Positions 20,222-27,137 of a stretch of DNA of 64,000 nucleotides are shown in pieces. The notes beneath the pieces are model-generated. The model saw nothing but the letters and a program-made list of their open reading frames with translations. It was not told the origin of the DNA and ran no database searches. The number at the start of each line of letters is the position of its first letter. Within the stretch, counting starts at the first letter, position 1. Source of the stretch: Streptomyces sp. YIM 121038 (GTDB taxonomy: Bacteria; Actinomycetota; Actinomycetes; Streptomycetales; Streptomycetaceae); assembly GCF_006088715.1 (NCBI RefSeq), contig NZ_CP030771.1:4722001-4786000 (forward strand). The letters are read 5' to 3'. The position numbers and the translations under genes were made by a program.

Positions 20222-20361
20222 TGTTCAACAGTAACCGGGCGAAGCGCCCCCTCCGTCCCCCGCGGGCCGCACCTGCCCACCGTGGCCCTCCCCGTCCCTC
20301 CGTTGGCATCAACCCGGCTCCCCGGGGGAAGGTGGACGTACGGACCGGGGTGGTGTGGCCG

Positions 20362-20529
20362 ATGCCCGACAGGGAAGCGCGCGAGACCGACGCGGAGCGC
20401 CGCAGGCGCCGTGCCCAGTTCCTGCACGAACTGGCCGAGGCGCGCGAGCTGCGGGCCCGGGTGACGCCGCGCCGCGCACGGGCGGCCCGGCTGCGACAGG
20501 CGATGCGCATGCGCACGTTCCGCTGGTAG
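20362..20529 (+). CDS. Small basic protein, 55 residues
   Basis: A short, strongly charged frame (PDREARETDAERRRRRAQFL ... ARLRQAMRMRTFRW) with high GC3, between upp and the tadA pair. It is mostly helical by composition and could bind nucleic acid or the ribosome, but no family is recognised. GTG 20353 is an alternative start. Moderate support only. Confidence 0.5.
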   Translation: MPDREARETDAERRRRRAQFLHELAEARELRARVTPRRARAARLRQAMRMRTFRW

Positions 20530-20721
20530 CCGCCGGGGGCCACGACGGCGAAACGGCATGTGATTCGCAACGCGACGCGGACACAGCGGCCGGAAGACCT
20601 CTCCTGAAGCCGTTGTTTCTGCCACGATTCCGAGTGGGCGGGGCTCGGCACAGCATTTCCCGCCCCCGACGTCCGCCGGGGGGATCCCCAACCGGCGCCT
20701 ATGAACAGTGGGAGAGTCACG

Positions 20722-21267
20722 GTGTACTTCGCCGCACTGCTCGCGCGCACCGAAGACGGGTGGGAAGCGAGCGACACGGAGCTCGACGATGTGGAGACCC
20801 TGTCGGATCTGACCGACCTGGCCCGTGAGGCCGCCGCCGAGGCGGGCGGCGCCGACGACGAAACAGTGCTCGTCTTCATCGAGCAGGAAGACGCGTGGTT
20901 CGGCGTCGTCCGCGTGGACGGCGAGGACGACCCGCGCATCTACGTCTCGGACGCGGCCGCCGCCGCCCGCAGCGCCTACGGCGAGATCCTGCTCACCGAC
21001 GAGATGCTGGGGCGCGATCCGGACGACGGCGCGGACGACCTGGACGCGCTGGACCTCGACGGCACGGAGGACGGCGAGGACGCGTCCGGCGACGACGAGA
21101 CCGACGGCGGGGCCGAGGCCGTGCCCGCGGGACCGCTCGGCGACCGGGACATCCTGAGCGACCTCGGCGTATCGGAGAAGGAGCTGCTCGCCCTGGAGAG
21201 CGGGGACGCCCTCAACGAGATCGCCGACGTCCTGGGCGCCGCGGAGGTGCTCGAAGCGGTCCGCTGA
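20722..21267 (+). CDS. tRNA adenosine deaminase-associated protein
   Basis: A 181-residue acidic protein (YFAALLARTEDGWEASDTEL at the start) found beside tadA across actinobacteria and named for that neighbour; its function is not established. GTG 20722 is preferred because GGAG sits seven bases upstream; an in-phase ATG at 20701 has none. A Glu/Asp/Gly-rich segment at about 105-145 separates the N-terminal fold from a helical C-terminus (ILSDLGVSEKELLALE). Confidence 0.85.
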   Translation: MYFAALLARTEDGWEASDTELDDVETLSDLTDLAREAAAEAGGADDETVLVFIEQEDAWFGVVRVDGEDDPRIYVSDAAAAARSAYGEILLTDEMLGRDPDDGADDLDALDLDGTEDGEDASGDDETDGGAEAVPAGPLGDRDILSDLGVSEKELLALESGDALNEIADVLGAAEVLEAVR

Positions 21268-21313
21268 CCACGTCCCGCGCGACCCGCCCCGGGTGATCCG
21301 TAAGGTTCGTCGT

Positions 21314-21802
21314 GTGGCTCCTCGTGTGAACGCTCTCCCCGATCCCGTACGGGACCGCTGGCAGGCGCCGATGCGGCTCGCCCTGGACGAGGCCGCACGG
21401 GCCGTCCGGGGCGGTGACGTACCCGTCGGCGCCGTCGTGCTGTCCCCGGACGGCGAGACGGTGCTCGCGCGCGGCCACAACGAACGCGAGGCGGTCGGCG
21501 ACCCCACCGCGCACGCGGAGGTCCTCGCGCTGCGCCGGGCCGCCGCCGCGCTCGGCTCCTGGCGGCTGCCCGGCTGCACCCTCGTCGTCACCCTGGAGCC
21601 GTGCGTGATGTGCGCGGGCGCGCTCGTGCAGTCCCGCGTGGACCGGGTCGTGTACGGCGCCCGCGACGAGAAGGCGGGTGCCGCGGGCTCCCTGTGGGAC
21701 CTCGTGCGCGACCGGCGGCTCAACCACCGCCCCGAGGTCGTCGAGGGCGTCCTCGCCGACGACTGCGCACAGCTGCTCACCGCCTTCTTCCGGGGGCGGT
21801 AG
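21314..21802 (+). CDS. tadA: tRNA(adenine34) deaminase
   Basis: A 162-residue zinc deaminase converting A34 to inosine in tRNA-Arg(ACG), a gene for which is present at 38409-38481. From GTG 21314 the zinc and catalytic residues are His67-Ala-Glu69 and PCVMC with Cys97 and Cys100. It follows its associated protein by 46 bp. AAGG precedes the GTG; ATG 21371 (RLALDEA) is an alternative start. Confidence 0.93.
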   Translation: MAPRVNALPDPVRDRWQAPMRLALDEAARAVRGGDVPVGAVVLSPDGETVLARGHNEREAVGDPTAHAEVLALRRAAAALGSWRLPGCTLVVTLEPCVMCAGALVQSRVDRVVYGARDEKAGAAGSLWDLVRDRRLNHRPEVVEGVLADDCAQLLTAFFRGR

Positions 21803-21894
21803 CGGGCCCCTTCCCGGCGCGGACTCCGGGCCGGCCGAGGTCTGGCCGGGAACGGATTTCAGCGCAGGGCCCACCTTGGGCTAGGATCTCTCTC

Positions 21895-21979
21895 GGTAGC
21901 GTGTCCGAGCGGCCGAAGGAGCTCGCCTCGAAAGCGAGTGTGGCGCAAGTCACCGAGGGTTCAAATCCCTCCGCTACCG
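21895..21979 (+). tRNA. tRNA-Ser (CGA anticodon)
   Basis: Type II tRNA of 85 nt: acceptor GGTAGCG with CGCTACC, anticodon loop CTCGAAA (anticodon CGA), T loop TTCAAAT. CCA is not encoded. A hairpin terminator starts ten bases later. Confidence 0.96.
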
Positions 21980-21988
21980 CTCTTCAGC

Positions 21989-22024
21989 ACGAAGGGCCCC
22001 GTCCTTGAGGACGGGGCCCTTCGT
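21989..22024 (+). terminator. Hairpin terminator after tRNA-Ser(CGA)
   Basis: A perfect 16-bp stem (21989-22004 with 22009-22024) and a TTGA loop, followed by TCGTTGTTTT, a short T-rich run. Confidence 0.9.
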
Positions 22025-22486
22025 CGTTGTTTTGCGCGTTGCTCGCCGTGATGCGCGTTGCTCGCCGCGGTGTGTGCTGTTTGCCGCGGTGTGTGCTGTT
22101 CGTCGGGGTCCGCGTTGTTCGCCGGGGTGCACCACCCCGCACGCGCGGAGAAAGGCCGGGGGAAGCGGCACGGGGGGACAGCCGCTCCCCCCGATGAGGT
22201 CCGGCTCTCTCAAGTCCGCGCCGCCACCGGGGGAAAGGGCGGCGCGGACCCCGCAGTGGAGGCCGGTCCCGGGCCCGTGGATTCCTGCCAGATCCCGCGG
22301 GCTCCCCTCCATCCTCCGCCGGGCACCACCGCGACGCCGCAGGCGAAGGGCCCATGGGCGGGGGGTCATTGGTCCTTAAAAACCCGGTGAGTTAGCGCCG
22401 CGTTAGACTCGCCCGGCAACAGGCGGCAGCGGCCAGGACAGAGGGCGACGGGGGCGTGGAATGGGCGGAAACGGGGAGGGCACAGC
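22025..22486. repeat. 462-bp non-coding region with decayed 19-bp repeats and a hairpin
   Basis: No credible gene is seen. From about 22032 to 22130 a degenerate unit of about 19 bp (related to GCGTTGCTCGCCGCGG and TGTGTGCTGTTTGCCGCGG) recurs four to five times. A 12-bp perfect hairpin (22214-22225 with 22238-22249) follows. An A/T-richer stretch at 22370-22405 just before the next gene may carry its promoter, but no clear hexamer pair is seen. Confidence 0.6.
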
Positions 22487-22666
22487 GTGAAGGACCCAAA
22501 GAAGCTCATTCTCTTCGTCCTTGTGGTGTTCGTCCTGTACGTGATCATCACCGATCCGGCCAAGGCCGCCGACTACGTACAGGTCGGCTTCGAGGGCATC
22601 TCGGACGCCGCCAAGGCCATCGGCGACTTCATGACATGGGTCGCCAACGGGGGCAAGGACGACTAG
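22487..22666 (+). CDS. Small single-pass membrane protein, 59 residues
   Basis: GTG 22487 follows GGGAGGG and the frame ends at TAG 22664-22666. The protein has one helix (LILFVLVVFVLYVIITD) after a basic start, then an amphipathic segment (GFEGISDAAKAIGDFMTWV). Ten bases separate it from the Dabb gene, so the two are likely co-transcribed. No function known. Confidence 0.7.
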   Translation: MKDPKKLILFVLVVFVLYVIITDPAKAADYVQVGFEGISDAAKAIGDFMTWVANGGKDD

Positions 22667-22675
22667 GAGCACCTG

Positions 22676-22969
22676 ATGATCCGCCATCTGGTCCTGTTCA
22701 AGCTGAACGACGGCGTCGAGCGCGACGACCCGCGCGTCGCCGCGGGCGTGAAGGCCTTCGAGGAGCTCGGCGGCCTCATCCCGGAGCTGGCGTTCTGGGA
22801 GTGCGCCTGGAACATCTCCGACCGGCCCATCGCCTACGACTACGCCATCAACTCCGCCGTCGCCGACCCCGACGCGCTCCGGCGCTACCTGGAGCACCCG
22901 GCCCACCAGGCGGGCGTCGCGCTCTGGCGCGAGTTCGCGACCTGGGTCATCGCCGACTACGAGTTCTGA
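22676..22969 (+). CDS. Dabb (stress-responsive A/B barrel) domain protein
   Basis: A 97-residue protein with the Dabb pattern: N-terminal IRHLVLFKLNDGV strand and C-terminal YLEHPAHQAGVALWREF. Such proteins form dimeric barrels; most bacterial members are uncharacterised. AGGAG lies six bases before the ATG. Its stop codon lies in a 19-bp direct repeat (TCTGAGCACGCGCCACCGC) duplicated immediately downstream. Confidence 0.88.
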   Translation: MIRHLVLFKLNDGVERDDPRVAAGVKAFEELGGLIPELAFWECAWNISDRPIAYDYAINSAVADPDALRRYLEHPAHQAGVALWREFATWVIADYEF

Positions 22970-23045
22970 GCACGCGCCACCGCCTCTGAGCACGCGCCAC
23001 CGCGCGCTCCGACAAGCCCCTTCGGGCTTCTGCGCGACCGCCCGG

Positions 23046-23076
23046 GCGGCCCCGCACCTCAACGGTGCGGGGCCGC
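23046..23076 (+). terminator. Hairpin terminator after the Dabb gene
   Basis: A perfect 13-bp stem (23046-23058 with 23064-23076) and a TCAAC loop. A smaller hairpin, AAGCCCC-TTC-GGGGCTT-like (AAGCCCCTTCGGGCTT), precedes it by about 20 bases. Confidence 0.85.
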
Positions 23077-23135
23077 TTGCGTTTCCCGGTGCCGCACCCC
23101 GCCCCGCCGCCCTCAACACGGAGTTATGGGGTGCT

Positions 23136-23148
23136 TGCACACAGTGCA
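23136..23148. promoter_or_regulatory. Dyad upstream of sigF-like gene
   Basis: TGCAC-ACA-GTGCA is a perfect inverted repeat 74 bp before the sigma gene, in the only A/T-richer stretch of this intergenic region. It may be a regulator site; no binding protein is assigned. Confidence 0.4.
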
Positions 23149-23221
23149 CATGTCTTGTGATGCTATGACCGCTTTTGACGGATGAGTTGACCAAGCTGAT
23201 CGAGTCGACCGGTTCGAAGGG

Positions 23222-24049
23222 GTGGCGTTGACGTTGCCGGCCAGTTCTGCGCCCGAAGCGCCGCCCGCGAAGGGGCCCACGAGCACCCGGGGCGCCGATA
23301 CGCGGGCCCTCACCCAGGTCCTGTTCGCCCAGCTCAAGGAGCTCGAACCGGGCACCCCCGCGCACGCCCGCGTGCGCGCCGCGCTCATCGAGGCCAACCT
23401 GCCGCTCGTGCGGTACGCGGCCGCGCGCTTCCGCAGCCGCAGCGAGCCGATGGAGGACGTCGTCCAGGTCGGCACCATCGGGCTCATCAACGCCATCGAC
23501 CGGTTCGACCCGGACCGGGGCGTCCAGTTCCCCACGTTCGCCATGCCGACCGTCGTGGGCGAGATCAAGCGCTACTTCCGCGACAACGTACGCACGGTGC
23601 ACGTGCCGCGGCGCCTGCACGAGCTGTGGGTGCAGGTCACCGGGGCCACGGAGGATCTGACCACGTCCTTCGGGCGCTCCCCGACCACCGCCGAGATCGC
23701 CGAGCGGCTGCGGATCGGCGAGGACGAGGTCCTCGCCTGCATCGAGGCCGGGCGCTCGTACCACGCGACGTCCCTGGAGGCCGCGCAGGAGGGCGACGGG
23801 CTTCCGGGGCTCCTCGACCGGCTCGGGTACGAGGACCCGGCCCTGGACGGCGTCGAGCACCGCGATCTCGTACGGCATCTGCTCGTGCAGCTGCCCGAGC
23901 GCGAGCAGCGCATTCTGCTGCTGCGGTACTACAGTAATCTGACCCAGTCTCAGATCAGTGCCGAATTGGGCGTCTCCCAGATGCATGTGTCAAGACTGTT
24001 GGCCAGAAGCTTCGCGCGACTGCGATCCGCAAATCGGATCGAGGCGTAA
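23222..24049 (+). CDS. sigF: SigB/SigF-family sigma factor (sigF-like)
   Basis: A 275-residue group 3 sigma factor. Region 2 is clear ([27 protein letters not shown], then [28 protein letters not shown]), region 3 includes [10 protein letters not shown], and region 4 ends [25 protein letters not shown]. In Streptomyces the tandem sigF-sigN pair is known; SigF acts late in spore maturation. The symbol rests on this arrangement and similarity. GTG 23222 is chosen with AAGGG just upstream; TTG 23228 is possible. No anti-sigma gene is adjacent. Confidence 0.85.
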   Translation: MALTLPASSAPEAPPAKGPTSTRGADTRALTQVLFAQLKELEPGTPAHARVRAALIEANLPLVRYAAARFRSRSEPMEDVVQVGTIGLINAIDRFDPDRGVQFPTFAMPTVVGEIKRYFRDNVRTVHVPRRLHELWVQVTGATEDLTTSFGRSPTTAEIAERLRIGEDEVLACIEAGRSYHATSLEAAQEGDGLPGLLDRLGYEDPALDGVEHRDLVRHLLVQLPEREQRILLLRYYSNLTQSQISAELGVSQMHVSRLLARSFARLRSANRIEA

Positions 24050-24142
24050 CCTTATCGGGTGGAGCGGTCTTTTCGCCGTTGCCGACGGGGAGTTGGGCGA
24101 AATCGGCCGAGACCCTCTCTCTCCTGCAGGTACGTCACCCTC

Positions 24143-24156
24143 ACTTGTCGACAAGT
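24143..24156. promoter_or_regulatory. 14-bp perfect palindrome between sigF and sigN
   Basis: ACTTGTCGACAAGT lies in the 242-bp sigF-sigN spacer, 44 bp before the candidate SigB-type promoter. Its symmetry and position suggest an operator for sigN; the binding protein is unknown. Confidence 0.45.
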
Positions 24157-24199
24157 CACTACAGCGTGTTGCCGACATGTGACATTCTGCTGGAACCGC

Positions 24200-24225
24200 G
24201 TTTGCCGCAGCTCCGGCTCCGGTAT
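24200..24225 (+). promoter_or_regulatory. Candidate SigB/SigF/SigN-type promoter for sigN
   Basis: GTTT, a 16-bp spacer, then CGGTAT resembles the GTTT-N14-16-GGGTAT consensus of SigB-class sigma factors with one mismatch. It ends 66 bp before the sigN start and suggests control by one of the two adjacent sigma factors. Confidence 0.5.
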
Positions 24226-24291
24226 TCAGGTGGAGGCTGCGTTCCTTCGGTGGGCGCAGGCCGCGACCGTCCGCGACCTCAAGGGGGTGGC

Positions 24292-25209
24292 ATGTCCGCA
24301 GACCAGGGCAGCTCGAAGGTGCTCACGCTCACGCTCGAAGGCCGCGAGAGCGCGTCCGCGCCCGACGCGCTTCAGGGTTCCGAGGCCACTCCTGCGGCCG
24401 CCCCTCCGACAGCCGTGCCGGAGGCCGCCGTCCCGGCGGCGCCCGAGGCCATTGATACCCGGACCCTGTCCCGCTCCCTCTTCCTGCGGCTCGCCGCGCT
24501 CGATCAGGACAGTCCCGAGCGCGCGTACGTCAGAGACACCCTCATCGAGCTCAACCTGCCGCTCGTGCGGTACGCGGCCGCGCGCTTCCGCAGCCGGAAC
24601 GAGCCGATGGAGGACATCGTCCAGGTCGGCACCATCGGGCTGATCAAGGCCATCGACCGGTTCGACTGCGAGCGCGGGGTTGAGTTCCCCACGTTCGCGA
24701 TGCCCACCGTGGTCGGGGAGATCAAGCGGTTCTTCCGGGACACGAGTTGGTCGGTGCGGGTGCCCCGGCGGCTCCAGGAGCTGCGGCTCGCGCTCACCAA
24801 GGCCAGTGACGACCTCGCGCAGCGGCTCGACCGGTCGCCGACCGTGCCCGAGCTCGCGGCCGTGCTCGGCGTCTCCGAGGAGGACGTCGTCGACGGCCTC
24901 GCGGTGGGGAACGCGTACACCGCCTCCTCGCTCGACTCCCCCGCGCCCGAGGACGACGGCGGCGAGGGGTCGCTCGCGGACCGGCTCGGGTATGAGGACA
25001 CCGCCCTGGAGGGCGTGGAGTACCGGGAGTCGCTGAAGCCGCTGCTTGCGAAGCTGCCGCCGCGGGAGCGGCGGATCATCATGCTCCGGTTCTTTGCCAA
25101 CATGACGCAGTCGCAGATCGGCGAGGAGGTCGGGATCTCTCAGATGCATGTGTCCCGGCTGCTCACCCGGACCCTTGCACAGCTCCGCGAAGGGCTCATC
25201 TCCGACTGA
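24292..25209 (+). CDS. sigN: SigB/SigF-family sigma factor (sigN-like)
   Basis: A 305-residue paralogue of the preceding sigma factor. It shares region 2 almost exactly ([38 protein letters not shown]) and region 4 ([20 protein letters not shown]), but has an extra Ala/Pro-rich N-terminus of about 50 residues. In S. coelicolor the second gene of such a pair is sigN, linked to aerial-hypha differentiation. ATG 24292 follows AAGGGGG. The 242-bp spacer and its own promoter candidate suggest separate control. Confidence 0.85.
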   Translation: MSADQGSSKVLTLTLEGRESASAPDALQGSEATPAAAPPTAVPEAAVPAAPEAIDTRTLSRSLFLRLAALDQDSPERAYVRDTLIELNLPLVRYAAARFRSRNEPMEDIVQVGTIGLIKAIDRFDCERGVEFPTFAMPTVVGEIKRFFRDTSWSVRVPRRLQELRLALTKASDDLAQRLDRSPTVPELAAVLGVSEEDVVDGLAVGNAYTASSLDSPAPEDDGGEGSLADRLGYEDTALEGVEYRESLKPLLAKLPPRERRIIMLRFFANMTQSQIGEEVGISQMHVSRLLTRTLAQLREGLISD

Positions 25210-25216
25210 GGGTCGC

Positions 25217-25331
25217 CCTTGCCGTCGGCTGGTGTTCGTCCTTGCCGTCGGCTGGTGTTCGTCCTTGCCGTCGGCTGGTGTTCGTCCTTGCCGTCGGCTG
25301 GTGTTCGTCCTTGCCGTCGGCCGGCGTTGTC
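25217..25331. repeat. Five 23-bp tandem repeats after sigN
   Basis: Four identical 23-bp units (25217-25308) plus one diverged copy start 8 bp after the sigN stop. The core is CCTTGCCGTCGGCTGGTGTT. The identical copies imply a young array. It is not a CRISPR: there are no spacers. Confidence 0.92.
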
Positions 25332-25363
25332 CGGCGCCCTGCGCCCGTTGGGCGGCGGGGCCC

Positions 25364-25454
25364 CGCCGGTATGTCCGTCCTCGCCGTCTTGTGCGCGGGG
25401 TGGACTCCCGCGCGGGGCAGTGCCGTTGCTGTGCTCCGGGCGGACATACCGGCG
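25364..25454. repeat. 14-bp inverted repeat with 63-bp loop
   Basis: CGCCGGTATGTCCG (25364-25377) and its exact complement CGGACATACCGGCG (25441-25454) flank 63 bp of non-coding DNA in the sigN-lipoprotein gap (25332-25558). This could be a long-loop RNA structure or ends of a small decayed element. No gene is seen in the gap. Confidence 0.6.
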
Positions 25455-25558
25455 CGTCCCCTCGCGTCTCGTCGGCGGCCGTCCCCCGGTGGGTTCCACT
25501 GTTCGGCGATTGGTGCCCGCGGGTTCCTAATTGACGGGGTGTCAGTCACACTTGCGCG

Positions 25559-26260
25559 ATGCGTCGGAGACTCGTGGGTTTTCCGGTTGTTGTGGTGTGT
25601 CTGGGGTTCGTCGTCTCGTGTGGGGGTGGGGCGCGGGGCGGATACGTTGCCTCTGGTGCTTCTCCCTCCGCCAAAGCCGTCGCGCCGCGCGGCGGCGTTT
25701 CCTTCGAGGCTCTCGATCGGCCTCGGGAGCGTCCTTCGCCGTCCTTCCCGAAGACGCGTTCTTCCGGTGGGTCTTCGGGGAGTTCCTCGCCCTCCCACGG
25801 CGAGCGTTCGCCGCGTGTGAAGGACTCGCGTGCGCCTGCGCCTGTTGTGTCCGGTTCGCCGTCCGCGCCCCGGCCTTCCTCCTCCCCCTCCGGAGGAAGC
25901 GGGGGCGAGCCCGGGCGGCCCGGGGCCTCTCACGGTTCGCCGGGGCCGGTCAGGCCTGCCCTGCTGAAGGTGGGGGCGCCCGTGCGGGAGGCAGGGGCGC
26001 GGCGGTGGTGTGAGGACGTGACGCTGGTGCTGCGGAACACCGGTGGAGCGGCCGTGCGGTCGGGGACCGTGGAGTTCGGGACGCACATCATCGGGGCGCT
26101 CGGGGTCGACTGGGGGAGCGTTGAGTCGACGGTGAAGATGCCCGCGCCCATACGGGGCGGGCAGAGCGTCAGGAAGACTTGGCCGGTTTGTGTCGACGCG
26201 TGGCGTGTTCCCTGGGGGATGCACGTGGAGACGCGCGACGTGGACGTGGACTGGCGGTAG
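25559..26260 (+). CDS. Putative lipoprotein with Ser/Pro-rich linker
   Basis: A 233-residue secreted protein. The signal sequence ends in a lipobox-like FVVSC, so the mature protein probably starts at Cys21. A linker of about 100 residues rich in Ser, Pro and Gly leads to a C-terminal domain of about 100 residues (WCEDVTLVLRNTGGAAVRSG...WPVCVDAWRVPWGMHVETRDVDVDW), probably a beta-sandwich with two Cys. The function is unknown. No SD is seen before the ATG, so the mRNA may be leaderless. Confidence 0.75.
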   Translation: MRRRLVGFPVVVVCLGFVVSCGGGARGGYVASGASPSAKAVAPRGGVSFEALDRPRERPSPSFPKTRSSGGSSGSSSPSHGERSPRVKDSRAPAPVVSGSPSAPRPSSSPSGGSGGEPGRPGASHGSPGPVRPALLKVGAPVREAGARRWCEDVTLVLRNTGGAAVRSGTVEFGTHIIGALGVDWGSVESTVKMPAPIRGGQSVRKTWPVCVDAWRVPWGMHVETRDVDVDWR

Positions 26261-26470
26261 TTACTTCAGGGCCAGCCAGGCCACGGCCGCGACGATGACG
26301 ATCGCCGCCACGACGCCGACGATCAGGCCGATGCGCGGGCCCGCGGGCGCCTGCTGCGGGCGGGAGCGGCCCTGCGGGGGCTCGTCGACGAAGGCGCGGA
26401 ACATCTGCGTGGAGCCTGCGGGGTCGTGCTGGCCCTCGGGACCCTGCGGGGCATGGGGGTTGTGTGCCAT
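26261..26470 (-). CDS. Small tail-anchored membrane protein, 69 residues
   Basis: A Pro/Gln-rich cytosolic N-terminus (GSTQMFRAFVDEPPQGR) precedes one C-terminal helix (IGLIVGVVAAIVIVAAVAWLAL). The stop is immediately next to that of the convergent lipoprotein gene. No SD is obvious at ATG 26470, and no family is assigned. Confidence 0.65.
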   Translation of the reverse strand: MAHNPHAPQGPEGQHDPAGSTQMFRAFVDEPPQGRSRPQQAPAGPRIGLIVGVVAAIVIVAAVAWLALK

Positions 26471-26583
26471 GGGGCAGGACCCTAGCGAATCCTGGGTGGT
26501 CCGCCCAACCCCCCTCTGACCGGGGACTTTACAGAGGGGGGTACTGGGCTTTGCCAGGGTTTTAGGGGGCTGGGGCCGATTTT

Positions 26584-26630
26584 GTTTGCCTGTGGCAACC
26601 AACTGCTTTTATCGTTGCCCTAAGCAACGA
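26584..26630. promoter_or_regulatory. Two MarR-type operator dyads over the marR promoter
   Basis: GTTTGCCTGTGGCAAC (26584-26599) and TCGTTGCCCTAAGCAACGA (26612-26630, 7-bp perfect arms) share GTTGC/GCAAC half-sites and lie 14-60 bp before the marR start. A weak promoter (TTTGCC, 17 bp, TTTATC) falls between them, so MarR binding would block its own transcription and that of the pump. Confidence 0.65.
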
Positions 26631-26643
26631 AAGCGAGGGTGCC

Positions 26644-27117
26644 GTGGCCGCTCAGCGTCAGTACGAGGAGCTGGCCCGCCAACTCAGCGCCATCGGCGCC
26701 GTCAAACGCGACCTCGCCCGGATCCTGCCGCACGACTGCCCGGCGGGCTCGGCGGCCGTCCTGACCCTGCTGAGCCGCTACGGCGAGATGCGGATGGGCC
26801 GGCTCGCGGAGCTGCTCGCCGTCGACATGTCGGTGACCAGTCGGCACGTGGCGCACGTCGCGGAGCGGGGCTGGATCGACCGCTTCCCCGACCCCGCCGA
26901 CAAGCGCTCGCGCATCCTGCGCCTCACCCCCGCCGGTGAGCGGCAGCTGGAAGTGCTCTCCGCGTGCACGTCCCGGCTGCTCGCCGAGCGGCTCGGCGAC
27001 TGGTCCGACGACGAAGTCGGCCTGCTCATCGCGTTGATGGCCCGGCTCCGTGACAGCTTCGGGGACTGCAGGTCCGCCGCGCCGCGCGTCGCGGCACCCA
27101 CCCGTACACCCGCGTGA
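26644..27117 (+). CDS. MarR-family transcriptional regulator
   Basis: A 157-residue winged-helix regulator: helix pair MGRLAELLAVDMSVTSRHVAHV and wing DPADKRSRILRLTPAGERQL. It is probably a dimeric ligand-responsive repressor of itself and the MFS gene 20 bp downstream, given the two dyads upstream. The start is GTG 26644 (AGCGAGGGTGCC upstream). The inducing ligand is unknown. Confidence 0.9.
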   Translation: MAAQRQYEELARQLSAIGAVKRDLARILPHDCPAGSAAVLTLLSRYGEMRMGRLAELLAVDMSVTSRHVAHVAERGWIDRFPDPADKRSRILRLTPAGERQLEVLSACTSRLLAERLGDWSDDEVGLLIALMARLRDSFGDCRSAAPRVAAPTRTPA

Positions 27118-27137
27118 GAACCAGGAGAAGGAACCCC

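Noticed and set aside
20326..20361. Longer N-terminus for the small basic protein between upp and tadA
   Set aside because: Upstream codons (VDVRTGVVWP) have no SD and look intergenic; ATG 20362 is the simplest start.
25196..26224. Minus-strand frame with repeated peptides across the 23-bp array
   Set aside because: It is the translation of the tandem repeats plus the antisense of the lipoprotein gene; no start signal or known domain.
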